Part shown: one piece after another, positions 42,911 to 51,152 of the stretch
How positions within the stretch are numbered: the stretch's first letter is position 1
How the letters are laid out: every line of letters begins with the position of its first letter
NCBI RefSeq assembly: GCF_002937075.1
Contig: NZ_NHSJ01000063.1
Span: 1 to 51,343, forward strand
Direction of reading: 5' to 3'
From: Rhodoblastus sphagnicola
Lineage (GTDB): Bacteria > Pseudomonadota > Alphaproteobacteria > Rhizobiales > Beijerinckiaceae
DNA length: 51,343 nucleotides
Position numbers and translations under genes: made by a program
Notes under the pieces: model-generated
The model's database searches: none
Seen by the model: only the letters and a program-made list of their open reading frames with translations
Told to the model about the DNA's origin: nothing

Positions 42911-44446
42911 TCATTGCGGCGGAATCGGCAGCGATCGGGCCACCGCCTCCGTGAGCGGCGGCGGCTGTTCCGCGAGCAGTTCGGATGCGTCGAAACCGCC
43001 GCCAAGATATTCGATCAGATAGACGGTGGCGTTAAAAAGCGACTGCCGTGTGGTCAGAACCGATTCCTCGTCGGACAGCAGGGTCGCCTCCGCCACCACC
43101 ACCGTGGTGAAGGCCACCGTGCCCGCCCGATACTGGTTGAGATAGACCTTGACCGCCTCGGCCGCCTTGTCGCGCGCCTGTTCCTGGAGTTTCAGCTCCC
43201 GGGCCATCAGCCGCAGCGCCACCAGTTCGTCCTCGACCTGCTGGAAGGCGGTCAGGACGGTCTGGCGGTAATTGGCGACGGCCATGCGGTAGGAGGCCTG
43301 GGCGGCCTCGGTCTGGGCGGCGCGCAGCCCGCCGTCGAAGATCGGGTCGGTCGCCTGCGCGCCGATCGACCAGATCAGATGGGCGGCGGTGAAAGGAAAG
43401 GCGTTGGCGCCCTGGAACCCGCCGCCGGCGCTGAAGCTGATCTCGGGATAATAAGCCGCGACGGCCACGCCCACCAAGGCGTTCTGCGCCTGCATGGTTC
43501 GCTCGGCCGCGGCGATGTCGGGCCGGCGTTCGAGCAGGGTCGAGGGCAGGGTGGCGGGAACGGCGGGCGGCAGATGCGGCAACCCGCCGGTCTTTATGGT
43601 GAGATCGGCGGGCGGGCGGCCGATCAGGGCGGCGATGGCGTGCTCGTATTGCGCCCGGCTGACGGCGGCGGCTTCATATTGCGCCTGGACGGCCAGCACC
43701 TGCGTCTCGGCGGTGATCAGGTCGGCCTGGGACACCGTGCCGCTGTTGTACTGGTTGCGGGTGATCCGCTGCGTTTCCTGGTAGGCCGTGATGGTGCGGG
43801 CGAGCAGCGCGCGCAGCATGTCCTGGGTGCGCAGGTTGAAATAGGCGATGGCGAGCTGGGCCTGGGCGGAAAGCTTGGCGTTTTCCAGCGTGGCGAGATC
43901 GGATTGCGCGCTCGCCGCGCTGTTCTCGATCTGGCGGCGCACCTTGCCCCAGACATCCAGCGTCCAGCTGACGTTTCCCTGCGGATAGGACACGCCCGAG
44001 GCCAAGGTCCGGCCCACGCCCGAGAGCGCCTTGCCATCGCCGCTGCGCTGGCCGCTCCAGGTCGCCGACAGCGAGGGAAACAGGCTGGCCTGCGATTCGC
44101 GCACCAGCGCCTGGGCCTGTTCGTAGGCGGCGAGTTGCGACGCGACGTTCTGGTTGGTGACTTCGACCTGGGAGGCCAGCCGGTCCAGTTCGGGATCGCG
44201 GAAGATCGCCCACCAGCGGCCCTTTTCCATGGCGTCGCTCGGATGCGCCGGCTTCCAGCCCTTCAGTTCCTTGAAACCAGCCGAAACGGGCGCCTCCGGG
44301 CGCAGGTAATCCGGGCCGACGGTGCAAGCCGACACGCCCGCCGCCGCCAGCAACGCGAGACTTTTGACCGCAAACCCGAAGATCCCGCCTCGGCGCGTCG
44401 CGAAGGCGGTTGGGTCGGCATCGTCTCTCGGCGCGCGCGCGGCCAT
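42911..44446 (-). CDS. Outer-membrane efflux lipoprotein (NodT/OprM type)
   Basis: 511 residues. Signal sequence with a lipobox ending VSACT, Cys41 being the probable lipidated residue, then the family start TVGPDYLRPEAPVSAGF. Two OEP repeats with long coiled helices follow (NVASQLAAYEQAQALVRESQ, YNSGTVSQADLITAETQV, AERTMQAQNALVGVAVAAYY, YRAGTVAFTTVVVAEATLL). It forms the trimeric exit duct for the MdtABC-type pump encoded next. AAGGA precedes the start. First gene of the operon. Confidence 0.94.
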   Translation of the reverse strand: MAARAPRDDADPTAFATRRGGIFGFAVKSLALLAAAGVSACTVGPDYLRPEAPVSAGFKELKGWKPAHPSDAMEKGRWWAIFRDPELDRLASQVEVTNQNVASQLAAYEQAQALVRESQASLFPSLSATWSGQRSGDGKALSGVGRTLASGVSYPQGNVSWTLDVWGKVRRQIENSAASAQSDLATLENAKLSAQAQLAIAYFNLRTQDMLRALLARTITAYQETQRITRNQYNSGTVSQADLITAETQVLAVQAQYEAAAVSRAQYEHAIAALIGRPPADLTIKTGGLPHLPPAVPATLPSTLLERRPDIAAAERTMQAQNALVGVAVAAYYPEISFSAGGGFQGANAFPFTAAHLIWSIGAQATDPIFDGGLRAAQTEAAQASYRMAVANYRQTVLTAFQQVEDELVALRLMARELKLQEQARDKAAEAVKVYLNQYRAGTVAFTTVVVAEATLLSDEESVLTTRQSLFNATVYLIEYLGGGFDASELLAEQPPPLTEAVARSLPIPPQ

Positions 44447-44787
44447 TCGAATTTCCTTATCCGTCCGCCGCCGCGGACACGAAATGTTCCTTAGCCCGGG
44501 ACATGCCTGAAAGCGAGTCGGCGCGGGACTCGGTTGTCGCGCCGACTCATATCATCTTATTTCGGGCCGGACATGAACGGAAAATTAACAAAAATCCAGA
44601 TCCACCATCGCAACTGCGTCGTTGCGCTCACGCGGACGACGAACTGCGCCCGCGTCGATGACACGGCTTGACGCCCGCGCGGACGATGGACTAGAGGCGG
44701 GTTCGCAATCGTCCGGGACATCTCCTGTCGGCGGCGGACGCGCGTCGGCGACGGTGCCGTCGCTCCAATCAAGGAGAGCATGGCGCA
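44447..44787. promoter_or_regulatory. Divergent region between the efflux operon and the acyltransferase
   Basis: Contains an 11-bp perfect inverted repeat GAGTCGGCGCG (44515-44525) / CGCGCCGACTC (44538-44548) with a 12-base loop, about 70 bases before the outer-membrane factor start. An AT-rich patch (ATATCATCTTATTT) lies next to it at 44549-44562. No gene seen. Confidence 0.5.
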
Positions 44788-45663
44788 ATGGCAACAAGAA
44801 TGCGTCAGATTCGCCATTGGCTCGAATTCGCCGGTTTTCGCGTGATGGGCCTGCTGTTTTCGGTCCTCCCGGTGGAAGCCGCGTCGAAATTCGGCGGCGC
44901 GCTGGTCGCGTGGCTCGGGCCGAAATCGAAGAAGCGCCATCCCCGCCTGTTGCGCAACATTCGGACCGCGCTGCCGGAATTGAGCGAATCAGAGGCGGAA
45001 AAGCTCGCGGTCGAGGTTTGGCGCAATCTCGGCTTCGTGCTCGGCGAATTCTTCCATCTCGAGGAAATCGCCCGCGACCGCGTCGAGGTGAGCGATCCCG
45101 AGGGTCTGCGCGCCCTGGCCCATTCCGGCAAGGGCGTGGTGTTGTGCAGCGCGCATTACGCCAATTGGGAGGGCGCAGGCGCCGTTCTGACGGAGTTCGG
45201 CTTCAAGCCGCTCGGGGTCTATCATCCGTTCAGCAATGCGCTGGTCGATCGCCATATGCTGGACAAAAGGCTGAAATATTACGCGGGCGGCCTGATGGCC
45301 AAGCGCGATCCGGAAACGCCGCTGGCGATGATTCGCTATGCGCGCCAGGGCGGCTGCATCGCCTTCCTGGTCGACCAGCAGGTGCATATGGGCTTGCAGA
45401 CGCCATTCTTCGGCCGTCCCGCGCAGAGCACGCCCTTTCCGGCCATGGTGGCGCGGCAATGCGGCATTCCGTTGTTGCTGATCATGGCCGAGCGCCTGCC
45501 CGGCGTGCATTTTCGCGTGCGTTCGCGGACCATCGACGTACCGCACACCAATGACCGCAACGCCGACATTTTCGCCGCCACCGCGGCCATGCAGGCGGGA
45601 CTGGAGCGCACCATCCGCGAACATCCGGAACAATGGATGTGGACGCACGACCGCTGGAAGTGA
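44788..45663 (+). CDS. Lysophospholipid / lipid A acyltransferase (LpxL/HtrB family)
   Basis: 291 residues with an N-terminal membrane-associated segment (FAGFRVMGLLFSVLPVEAA). The family motif H-x4-E is HYANWE with His123 and Glu128. Also present: RLLRNIRTALPELSESEAE, FLVDQQVHMGLQTPFFGRPA, and the ending PEQWMWTHDRWK. It transfers a secondary acyl chain, most likely to lipid A. AAGGAG is upstream. It opens the glycan/LPS region on the right of the window. Confidence 0.9.
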   Translation: MATRMRQIRHWLEFAGFRVMGLLFSVLPVEAASKFGGALVAWLGPKSKKRHPRLLRNIRTALPELSESEAEKLAVEVWRNLGFVLGEFFHLEEIARDRVEVSDPEGLRALAHSGKGVVLCSAHYANWEGAGAVLTEFGFKPLGVYHPFSNALVDRHMLDKRLKYYAGGLMAKRDPETPLAMIRYARQGGCIAFLVDQQVHMGLQTPFFGRPAQSTPFPAMVARQCGIPLLLIMAERLPGVHFRVRSRTIDVPHTNDRNADIFAATAAMQAGLERTIREHPEQWMWTHDRWK

Positions 45664-45738
45664 GCGGGTCGGGCGCGGCATGGCGCAATTTGGCCGCCGG
45701 ATGCTCCGCTTCGGCGGCTTGCTGCGCGAGAGTCGCGA

Positions 45739-46560
45739 TCAGTCGGACGGCCGGGGCGCCAGGGCGTAATACAGCCGCACCTGCGCGCGATAAAGCGGGC
45801 GCGAAAGCTCGCGCCAGATCTTTTCCCGCGTCGATTTGCTGGGCCGCTGGATGGTTGAGCCGCCGAGCGCGCCGGAGGCGTCATGCACGCCCGACGGCTG
45901 AAACGTGAGCAATTCCACGCCCGTCACCCAACTCATTTGCAGGAAGGTGTCGATGGGCCGGTCGAATTGCTCTGTCGCGGCCAGCAGCCGCCGCGCGGCG
46001 GCGTTGGAGACGAATTGCGCCAGCGCCCGCAGCGGCGGCGCGCTGGGATGGTGCAGCGCGACCCTCTGGCCCGCGGACCGCGTGCGGAGCAAGCCGCGAT
46101 TCATCGCCGGCGCCAGCACATAATCCCACTGCGCCCGCGAGGCCTTGGCGAAGGCGCAGGTGCGCGCGAATTGCGCCGGATCGACGCCGGCGTCGTCCTC
46201 GAATACGACGGCGTAATCCAGTCCCTCATCGACAATGCGCCGCCAGGCGGCGCGGTGCGAGAGGAAGGCGCCGATCTCGGCTCGGTTCAGGCCGAAATAA
46301 AACCGGGGCGCGTGAATATGTCGGGCGTAGATGCGGGAGACTTCGGCCTCGCTCAGCGAGGAGCCGTCCACCGCCTGCAGGATCTCGGCCGGCATGGGAA
46401 GCGCGGCGCAAAGCTTCTCCACCTGAGCCCGCCTTGGGCGCGCCCGTTCGAGATGCAGTATGAAGGCCTTGCAGTCGGACAAGAACGCGCCCCGTTGATT
46501 TTTTTCCGTTGTAGCTGTGGGTTGAATATTTGTCACGGGGGGACGAGCGAAGCTTGACAA
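45739..46560 (-). CDS. Glycosyltransferase family 25 protein
   Basis: About 273 residues. Start uncertain: TTG at 46558-46560 with AAGG upstream, or GTG at 46536; no ATG is near. GT25 features are AFILHLERARPRRAQVEKL, IYARHIHAPRF, NRAEIGAFLSHRAAWRRIV, the acidic VVFEDDAGV, and a C-terminal part with AARRLLAATEQFDRPIDTFLQ. The family adds sugars to lipooligosaccharide. It converges on the LpxL gene and is divergent from another GT25 gene. Confidence 0.83.
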   Translation of the reverse strand: MSSFARPPVTNIQPTATTEKNQRGAFLSDCKAFILHLERARPRRAQVEKLCAALPMPAEILQAVDGSSLSEAEVSRIYARHIHAPRFYFGLNRAEIGAFLSHRAAWRRIVDEGLDYAVVFEDDAGVDPAQFARTCAFAKASRAQWDYVLAPAMNRGLLRTRSAGQRVALHHPSAPPLRALAQFVSNAAARRLLAATEQFDRPIDTFLQMSWVTGVELLTFQPSGVHDASGALGGSTIQRPSKSTREKIWRELSRPLYRAQVRLYYALAPRPSD

Positions 46561-46747
46561 TCAACCTTTTGGATACCATTGATGACGTAAGGTCAAAACA
46601 GATTCGCGGCTTCGGTCAATCGGGCGTCCGCCAGTGGCGCGCGCGCGCGATTTGATGTATGAACGACGTATGACCCAAGGCTTTTCCACAGGACGGTTGT
46701 GTCGTGTGGCGGAGTGTTAAGGGCGAACGGCGTTTGGAGTAAGGCTT
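46561..46747. promoter_or_regulatory. Divergent spacer between the two GT25 genes
   Basis: 187 bases with no gene. Both neighbouring genes appear to use TTG starts. No clear operator was identified. Confidence 0.35.
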
Positions 46748-47542
46748 TTGGCTTGGCCAGTTTACGTCATTTCGCTTCAACGTGCGGCGCAGCGCCGCGC
46801 GGCCTGCGAGCGTGAGCTCGACTCAATGAATATGCCCTTCGCGTTTTTCGATGCGATCGATGGAACGCGCCTCGGCGCGGCGGTTGTCGCGGCGGTCTAT
46901 GATTCCGAAAGGAACGCCCGCCAGTACAAGCGCCCGCTCTCCCTCCCGGAAATCGGCTGCTATCTCAGTCATCACGCGCTGTGGACGCGTATCGTCGAGC
47001 AGAACCTCGACGGCGCCGTGATTCTCGAGGATGATTTCGACGCCGACGATGACTTCAAGCAGGTCGTGGAGGAGATCCAGTCCGCCCCTCCCTCCGGCGC
47101 GCTGGTCAAACTGTTCTCCCGCAAGCCGGTGATGGGCGTCACCGTGGCGTCGATGCGCGGGGAGCGGCGGCTGGTCGCCCCCAACCGGGTGCCCGGACTG
47201 ACGCTGGGCTACGCGCTCGACCGCACCGCCGCCGAAATGCTGCTCGCCAACGCGCTGCCGTTCAGCCGTCCGCTCGACATGGACATCAAGCATTGGTGGG
47301 AATTCGGCCTGCCCGTGCTGGTGGTCGATCCGCCGCCGCTGCGCATCGGAGAACTCGGCCATCGCTCTTGCATCAGCCCATCGCGGCAGGCGGCGGCGGC
47401 GCAGGCCAATGTCGGCCCCGTTGACCGGCTGATGGCCAATCTGCGCTACCAGTTCGACTACAATGTGCAATTGTTCCAGGCGCGCGCCGACGGTCGCCGC
47501 GCCGTGCGCCGGCTTCGCGAGCAGATGACGGGCCACGGCTGA
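46748..47542 (+). CDS. Glycosyltransferase family 25 protein
   Basis: 264 residues from TTG 46748, with GGAG/AAGG just upstream. GT25 features are VYVISLQRAAQRRAACEREL, FAFFDAIDGTRLG, LSLPEIGCYLSHHALWTRIV, the metal-site-like VILEDDFDADDD, and PGLTLGYALDRTAAEMLL. It probably adds a hexose to LPS or another surface glycan. Its stop overlaps the start of the DUF707 gene (TGATG), so the two are translationally coupled. Confidence 0.88.
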   Translation: MAWPVYVISLQRAAQRRAACERELDSMNMPFAFFDAIDGTRLGAAVVAAVYDSERNARQYKRPLSLPEIGCYLSHHALWTRIVEQNLDGAVILEDDFDADDDFKQVVEEIQSAPPSGALVKLFSRKPVMGVTVASMRGERRLVAPNRVPGLTLGYALDRTAAEMLLANALPFSRPLDMDIKHWWEFGLPVLVVDPPPLRIGELGHRSCISPSRQAAAAQANVGPVDRLMANLRYQFDYNVQLFQARADGRRAVRRLREQMTGHG

Positions 47543-48447
47543 TGTCCTCGCCCACGGGACGAAACAACCTCGTGGTGGTGCGCGCGGGGAAAACCTCCTT
47601 GCATCCGCGCTGGCTCGCCGGCGCGGAGTCGCGCAACTGGGATCTGATCGTCAGTCTCTACGATGCCGAAGCCGTGTTCGACCACGGCCCCGACGTGCGC
47701 GCCGTGCTGCGCCCCGGCGGCAAATGGGACGGCCTCCACGCCGTGCTGGCGGAGGAGGGCGCGCTCGACGGCTACGACTATATCCTGCTGCCCGACGACG
47801 ATCTCGACATGACCGGCCAGGATATCGAGGCGATTTTCGCCGCCATGCGCCGCCACGACCTCGACGTGGCGCAGCCCGCGCTGAGCTGGGACAGCTATTT
47901 CTCGCATTTCTCGGTGCTGGCCTGCCCCGGCTTCACGCTGCGCTATGTGAATTTCGTCGAGATCATGGCCCCCTGCCTGCGCCGCGAGGTGCTGGAGAAA
48001 ATCCTGCCCGAATTCGCCCACACCATGAGCGGCTTCGGTCTCGATTACGTCTGGTGCCGGCTCTCGGAGGACCCGCGCCGGCGCGCCGCCATCCTCGACA
48101 GCATCCCCATCCGCCACACCCGCCCGATCGGCCGGGTTTTGCGCGGCCATATGGCCAAACAAGGCGTGGGCGCCAAGGACGAGGAACAGCGGCTGCGCGC
48201 CTGTTATGGCCTCACCGGGCGGCATCGTCCGCTGTTTTACGCGGCGATCGACGATCAGGGGCGTCGAATTGAAGGGCTCGGCCCGCTGGCCTTGCGCATG
48301 GCGTGGGCGTATATGCGCATTCACCGCAAGCTGCGCATGCAGGAACCCCCCTTCGGCAACATATTCAAGATCATCCGGCGGCAACTGATGCTGCGACCGC
48401 AATTGTCGCAACTGCGCCGCGTGGCGGATTCCGCCGGACATGAGTAG
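47542..48447 (+). CDS. DUF707 family protein (putative glycosyltransferase-like)
   Basis: 301 residues. The family signature NLVVVRAGKTSLHPRWL, then NWDLIVSLYD, KWDGLHAVL, the acidic YILLPDDDLDMT, LDVAQPALSWDSYFSHF, TLRYVNFVEIMAP and MSGFGLDYVWCRL. The DDD motif and the context suggest a nucleotide-sugar-dependent transferase, but the biochemical role is not established. Coupled to the GT25 gene upstream and five bases before the GT2 gene. Confidence 0.88.
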   Translation: MSSPTGRNNLVVVRAGKTSLHPRWLAGAESRNWDLIVSLYDAEAVFDHGPDVRAVLRPGGKWDGLHAVLAEEGALDGYDYILLPDDDLDMTGQDIEAIFAAMRRHDLDVAQPALSWDSYFSHFSVLACPGFTLRYVNFVEIMAPCLRREVLEKILPEFAHTMSGFGLDYVWCRLSEDPRRRAAILDSIPIRHTRPIGRVLRGHMAKQGVGAKDEEQRLRACYGLTGRHRPLFYAAIDDQGRRIEGLGPLALRMAWAYMRIHRKLRMQEPPFGNIFKIIRRQLMLRPQLSQLRRVADSAGHE

Positions 48448-48452
48448 AGACG

Positions 48453-49262
48453 ATGCTGGCACTGCCGGTCACAGCGACCATCATCTGCAAGAATGAAGAG
48501 GACTGCATCGGCGCCTGTCTCGCCAGCCTCGCCGATTGCGCGGAGATCGTGGTGGTCGATTCCGGCTCCAATGACCGGACGCTGGCGATCGTCGAGGATT
48601 TTGCCGCCCGGGGCTTTCCCGTCAACCTGATTCGGCGCGACTGGCCCGGCTACGCCAGACAGAAGCAATTTGCGCTTGAACAGGCCCGACAGGACTGGGT
48701 GCTCAGCATTGACGCCGACGAATGGCTCGACGCCGACCTGCGCGCCGACCTGCCGCGTCTTCTCGAAGCGCCGCCCGAGGTCGGGGGTTGGCGGCTGCCG
48801 CGCGTGCTGACGCTCTATGGCGAGACCGAACCGCCGCCGCCCGCCGTCAAACCCGATCATATTTTGCGGCTGGTGCGAGGCGGCCGGGCGCGATTCGACG
48901 AGTCCGTGCTGGTGCATGAGGGGTTGGTGGTCGAGGGCGAAATCCGCGACGCCCAAAACGGCCTGCTGCGCCATGAGCGCGGTCTGCGTCTCGACGCGCA
49001 ACTGCCCAAGGAAATTCTCTACGCCCGGCTCAAGGCGGAGCAGCGCATCGCCGCCGGCAAGAAGCCGAGCGTGCTGAAGCTGGTGTTCAATCCGCCGATG
49101 TATTTCTTCCGGATTTTCGTGTTGCGGCGGGTCTATCTGTGTGGCGCGCCGGGCTTCATCCACGCCCTGACGGGCGCGATCTATTCCTTCATCGCCGAGG
49201 CCCTGCATTTCCAGATGGCGCGGGAAAAGAAGAAAAATTCAAAAAAAGCGTTTCCAGTTTGA
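48453..49262 (+). CDS. Glycosyltransferase family 2, LPS core type (WaaE-like)
   Basis: 269 residues, GT-A fold: TATIICKNEEDCIGACLASL, EIVVVDSGSNDRTLAIVEDF, GYARQKQFALEQARQDWVL, and DXD motif SIDADEWLDADL. The C-terminal part (FNPPMYFFRIFVLRRVYL, GFIHALTGAIYSFIAEALHF) is typical of the WaaE/KdtX beta-glucosyltransferases of LPS core. It ends with Lys-rich residues. Last gene of a three-gene plus-strand unit. Confidence 0.88.
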   Translation: MLALPVTATIICKNEEDCIGACLASLADCAEIVVVDSGSNDRTLAIVEDFAARGFPVNLIRRDWPGYARQKQFALEQARQDWVLSIDADEWLDADLRADLPRLLEAPPEVGGWRLPRVLTLYGETEPPPPAVKPDHILRLVRGGRARFDESVLVHEGLVVEGEIRDAQNGLLRHERGLRLDAQLPKEILYARLKAEQRIAAGKKPSVLKLVFNPPMYFFRIFVLRRVYLCGAPGFIHALTGAIYSFIAEALHFQMAREKKKNSKKAFPV

Positions 49263-49328
49263 CGAGGCTCGGGTGCGACCGGATCGCCTCGAAGTATTCC
49301 GGCTCCCCAAGGGTTTAGCGATTTTGCT

Positions 49329-51152
49329 TCAACGTCTTTGCTTTTCCTGGAACCGGAGTTTCAGCGCCTTGAGATAGGGCCGGAAATCTTGCTCCAACCG
49401 CCGACCGGCGGACAGAATCCTGTCAATCATCGCCCGGACGGAAAACAGTCTGATGTTCTGAACGCCCCGGCGCGCCCAGGGTGTCGTTTGGCGCCATTGC
49501 CAGTAGAGCGGCGCCAGCGGGTGTTGGCAATGCGAATGCCACGGCTTGGACGAATCGGTGAAGTGGATCAAGCCGGGCTTGAGCGCGGCCGCTTGAGCCT
49601 CCTCCTCGGAATAGCGGTAGTCCAGGTCGTTCCACCGGTAGAGGCGCGCATTGGCGTTCCAGCGCAAGGGCAGCTCAAGGGCGCTGTTGCGGAATGCGAT
49701 GTTCAGGATGTCCTGATCCTGCAGGGTGATCAACGCCTTGTTGTCAAGATAGGCCGTCAGGTAGAGCGCATCGGCGTCGATGCCGCGCAATTTCTTGAGG
49801 TTGAAAACGCAGACGCCGGCGTTGAAGTAGCTGTGCGTTATCGGCAAGCCCAGCCGGCGCGACTGCAACACCCCGCCCTCGTCAGCGCAGGCGGCGGCGA
49901 AGCGATCGTCCAGGTCGAGCCAGATTTTGCAGATGTTATCCGCGAGGATCACGTCCGCGTCGATATAGATGGTCTTTTCCACGGTTTCCGGCAAAAGCTT
50001 GTGGAGCATGAGGCGAAAATAGGTCGCGCGCGAGATATGCGCGCGATTGTCGGGAAAGATTTCGAGGCTGCGCGAATCAACATCGACGAATTCGACGGTC
50101 GCCGCCGTCTCCCTCGTCAGGGACGCGAGCCGGAGCTGGTTCTTCTCGGACAGGCTGTCGTCGTGCAGGATATGTATCGTCAACGGCTGTCGCGGATGAA
50201 TGGCGCCGATCAGGGAAGCGATGGCCGCGCCGCAGTGCGGCGCGTAATTGTTGTCGATCGCGAAGGTGACATGCACCCGCTCGGCAATCAGAAGCTCTTG
50301 CGCCCGCGCGACCTGCTCGGCGATAGTGTTCAGCACCAAAGCGCCATCCGTGACAGGCTTGGCGAACGCGCCGAACGCGACGCCGAGTTGGGTCACGCGC
50401 GCGTTTTGCGTTGCTTGGAGATAATCGATATAGGCTCCACATAGACGCTCAGACAGGAAGCCGAAGACGCGTTTCTGATGGGGATCATAAGAGGAGGTGT
50501 CGATCTTTTGTTCGGCGGCGAACAGAATGGGGAACAGCCAACTGGCATATTGCTCGAAGTAATCCTTGCGCATGACCGCGATGTTGGCGAACGTGCATTG
50601 TTTGCCGTGAACGTAGCGCAATACGTAAGGATAGACGTCTGGCGACTGTTCCTTGACAAGTTCAAGGACAATGTCGAGATCGCCAATATGATGCTCCCTG
50701 GCGTAAAATTCGTAATTGGTCATGATCATGCGATTGAGGCCGACGGGATGCACGTTCCATCGCGGCGAGGTCACAATGTCGTATTTCCCGCATATCGCCG
50801 AGATCGCGGAATCGTTCCAGCCGAGCTCTTCCAGTTGCTTCGACGAGAAATCGTGGAAGTGCAGGGTGCGCGAATGGAGCCTCTTGAAATTTAACAGTCG
50901 TCTATAATGAAAAAGCCCATAATATTGGGCGTCGACATTCTTCCACATCCAATAAAGCGCAGTAAGTTCGCAGAAGGATGCGTTCTTTTGCGATATGTTT
51001 TCGCCGGTATCGTCGCGCACGCAGTCGGCGAGCTCACGCGATGCCGTGGCGGCTCCGACATGTATGGGTCTAAATATGTCGTCACGATAAATCTGACCTG
51101 ATTTATGATGACAAACGAAAAACGCATACTTACGAGTTGTTGCGTCAATCAT
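49329..51152 (-). CDS. Two-domain glycosyltransferase: DUF4422 fused to GT8
   Basis: 607 residues. The N-terminal DUF4422 domain (about 1-250) has YAFFVCHHKSGQIYR, NASFCELTALYWMWKN, YYGLFHYRRLLNF and a Tyr/His-rich core. The second domain (about 290-530) is GT8: VTFAIDNNYAPHCGAAIASL, TIHILHDDSLSEKNQLRLA, the DXD motif IYIDADVILADNI, YFNAGVCVFNLKKLRG, LQDQDILNIAF and IHFTDSSKPWH. The basic C-terminal tail (about 540-607) may bind membrane. It probably adds two sugars in sequence. Its ATG overlaps the stop of the partial gene upstream. Converges on the GT2 gene. Confidence 0.9.
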   Translation of the reverse strand: MIDATTRKYAFFVCHHKSGQIYRDDIFRPIHVGAATASRELADCVRDDTGENISQKNASFCELTALYWMWKNVDAQYYGLFHYRRLLNFKRLHSRTLHFHDFSSKQLEELGWNDSAISAICGKYDIVTSPRWNVHPVGLNRMIMTNYEFYAREHHIGDLDIVLELVKEQSPDVYPYVLRYVHGKQCTFANIAVMRKDYFEQYASWLFPILFAAEQKIDTSSYDPHQKRVFGFLSERLCGAYIDYLQATQNARVTQLGVAFGAFAKPVTDGALVLNTIAEQVARAQELLIAERVHVTFAIDNNYAPHCGAAIASLIGAIHPRQPLTIHILHDDSLSEKNQLRLASLTRETAATVEFVDVDSRSLEIFPDNRAHISRATYFRLMLHKLLPETVEKTIYIDADVILADNICKIWLDLDDRFAAACADEGGVLQSRRLGLPITHSYFNAGVCVFNLKKLRGIDADALYLTAYLDNKALITLQDQDILNIAFRNSALELPLRWNANARLYRWNDLDYRYSEEEAQAAALKPGLIHFTDSSKPWHSHCQHPLAPLYWQWRQTTPWARRGVQNIRLFSVRAMIDRILSAGRRLEQDFRPYLKALKLRFQEKQRR

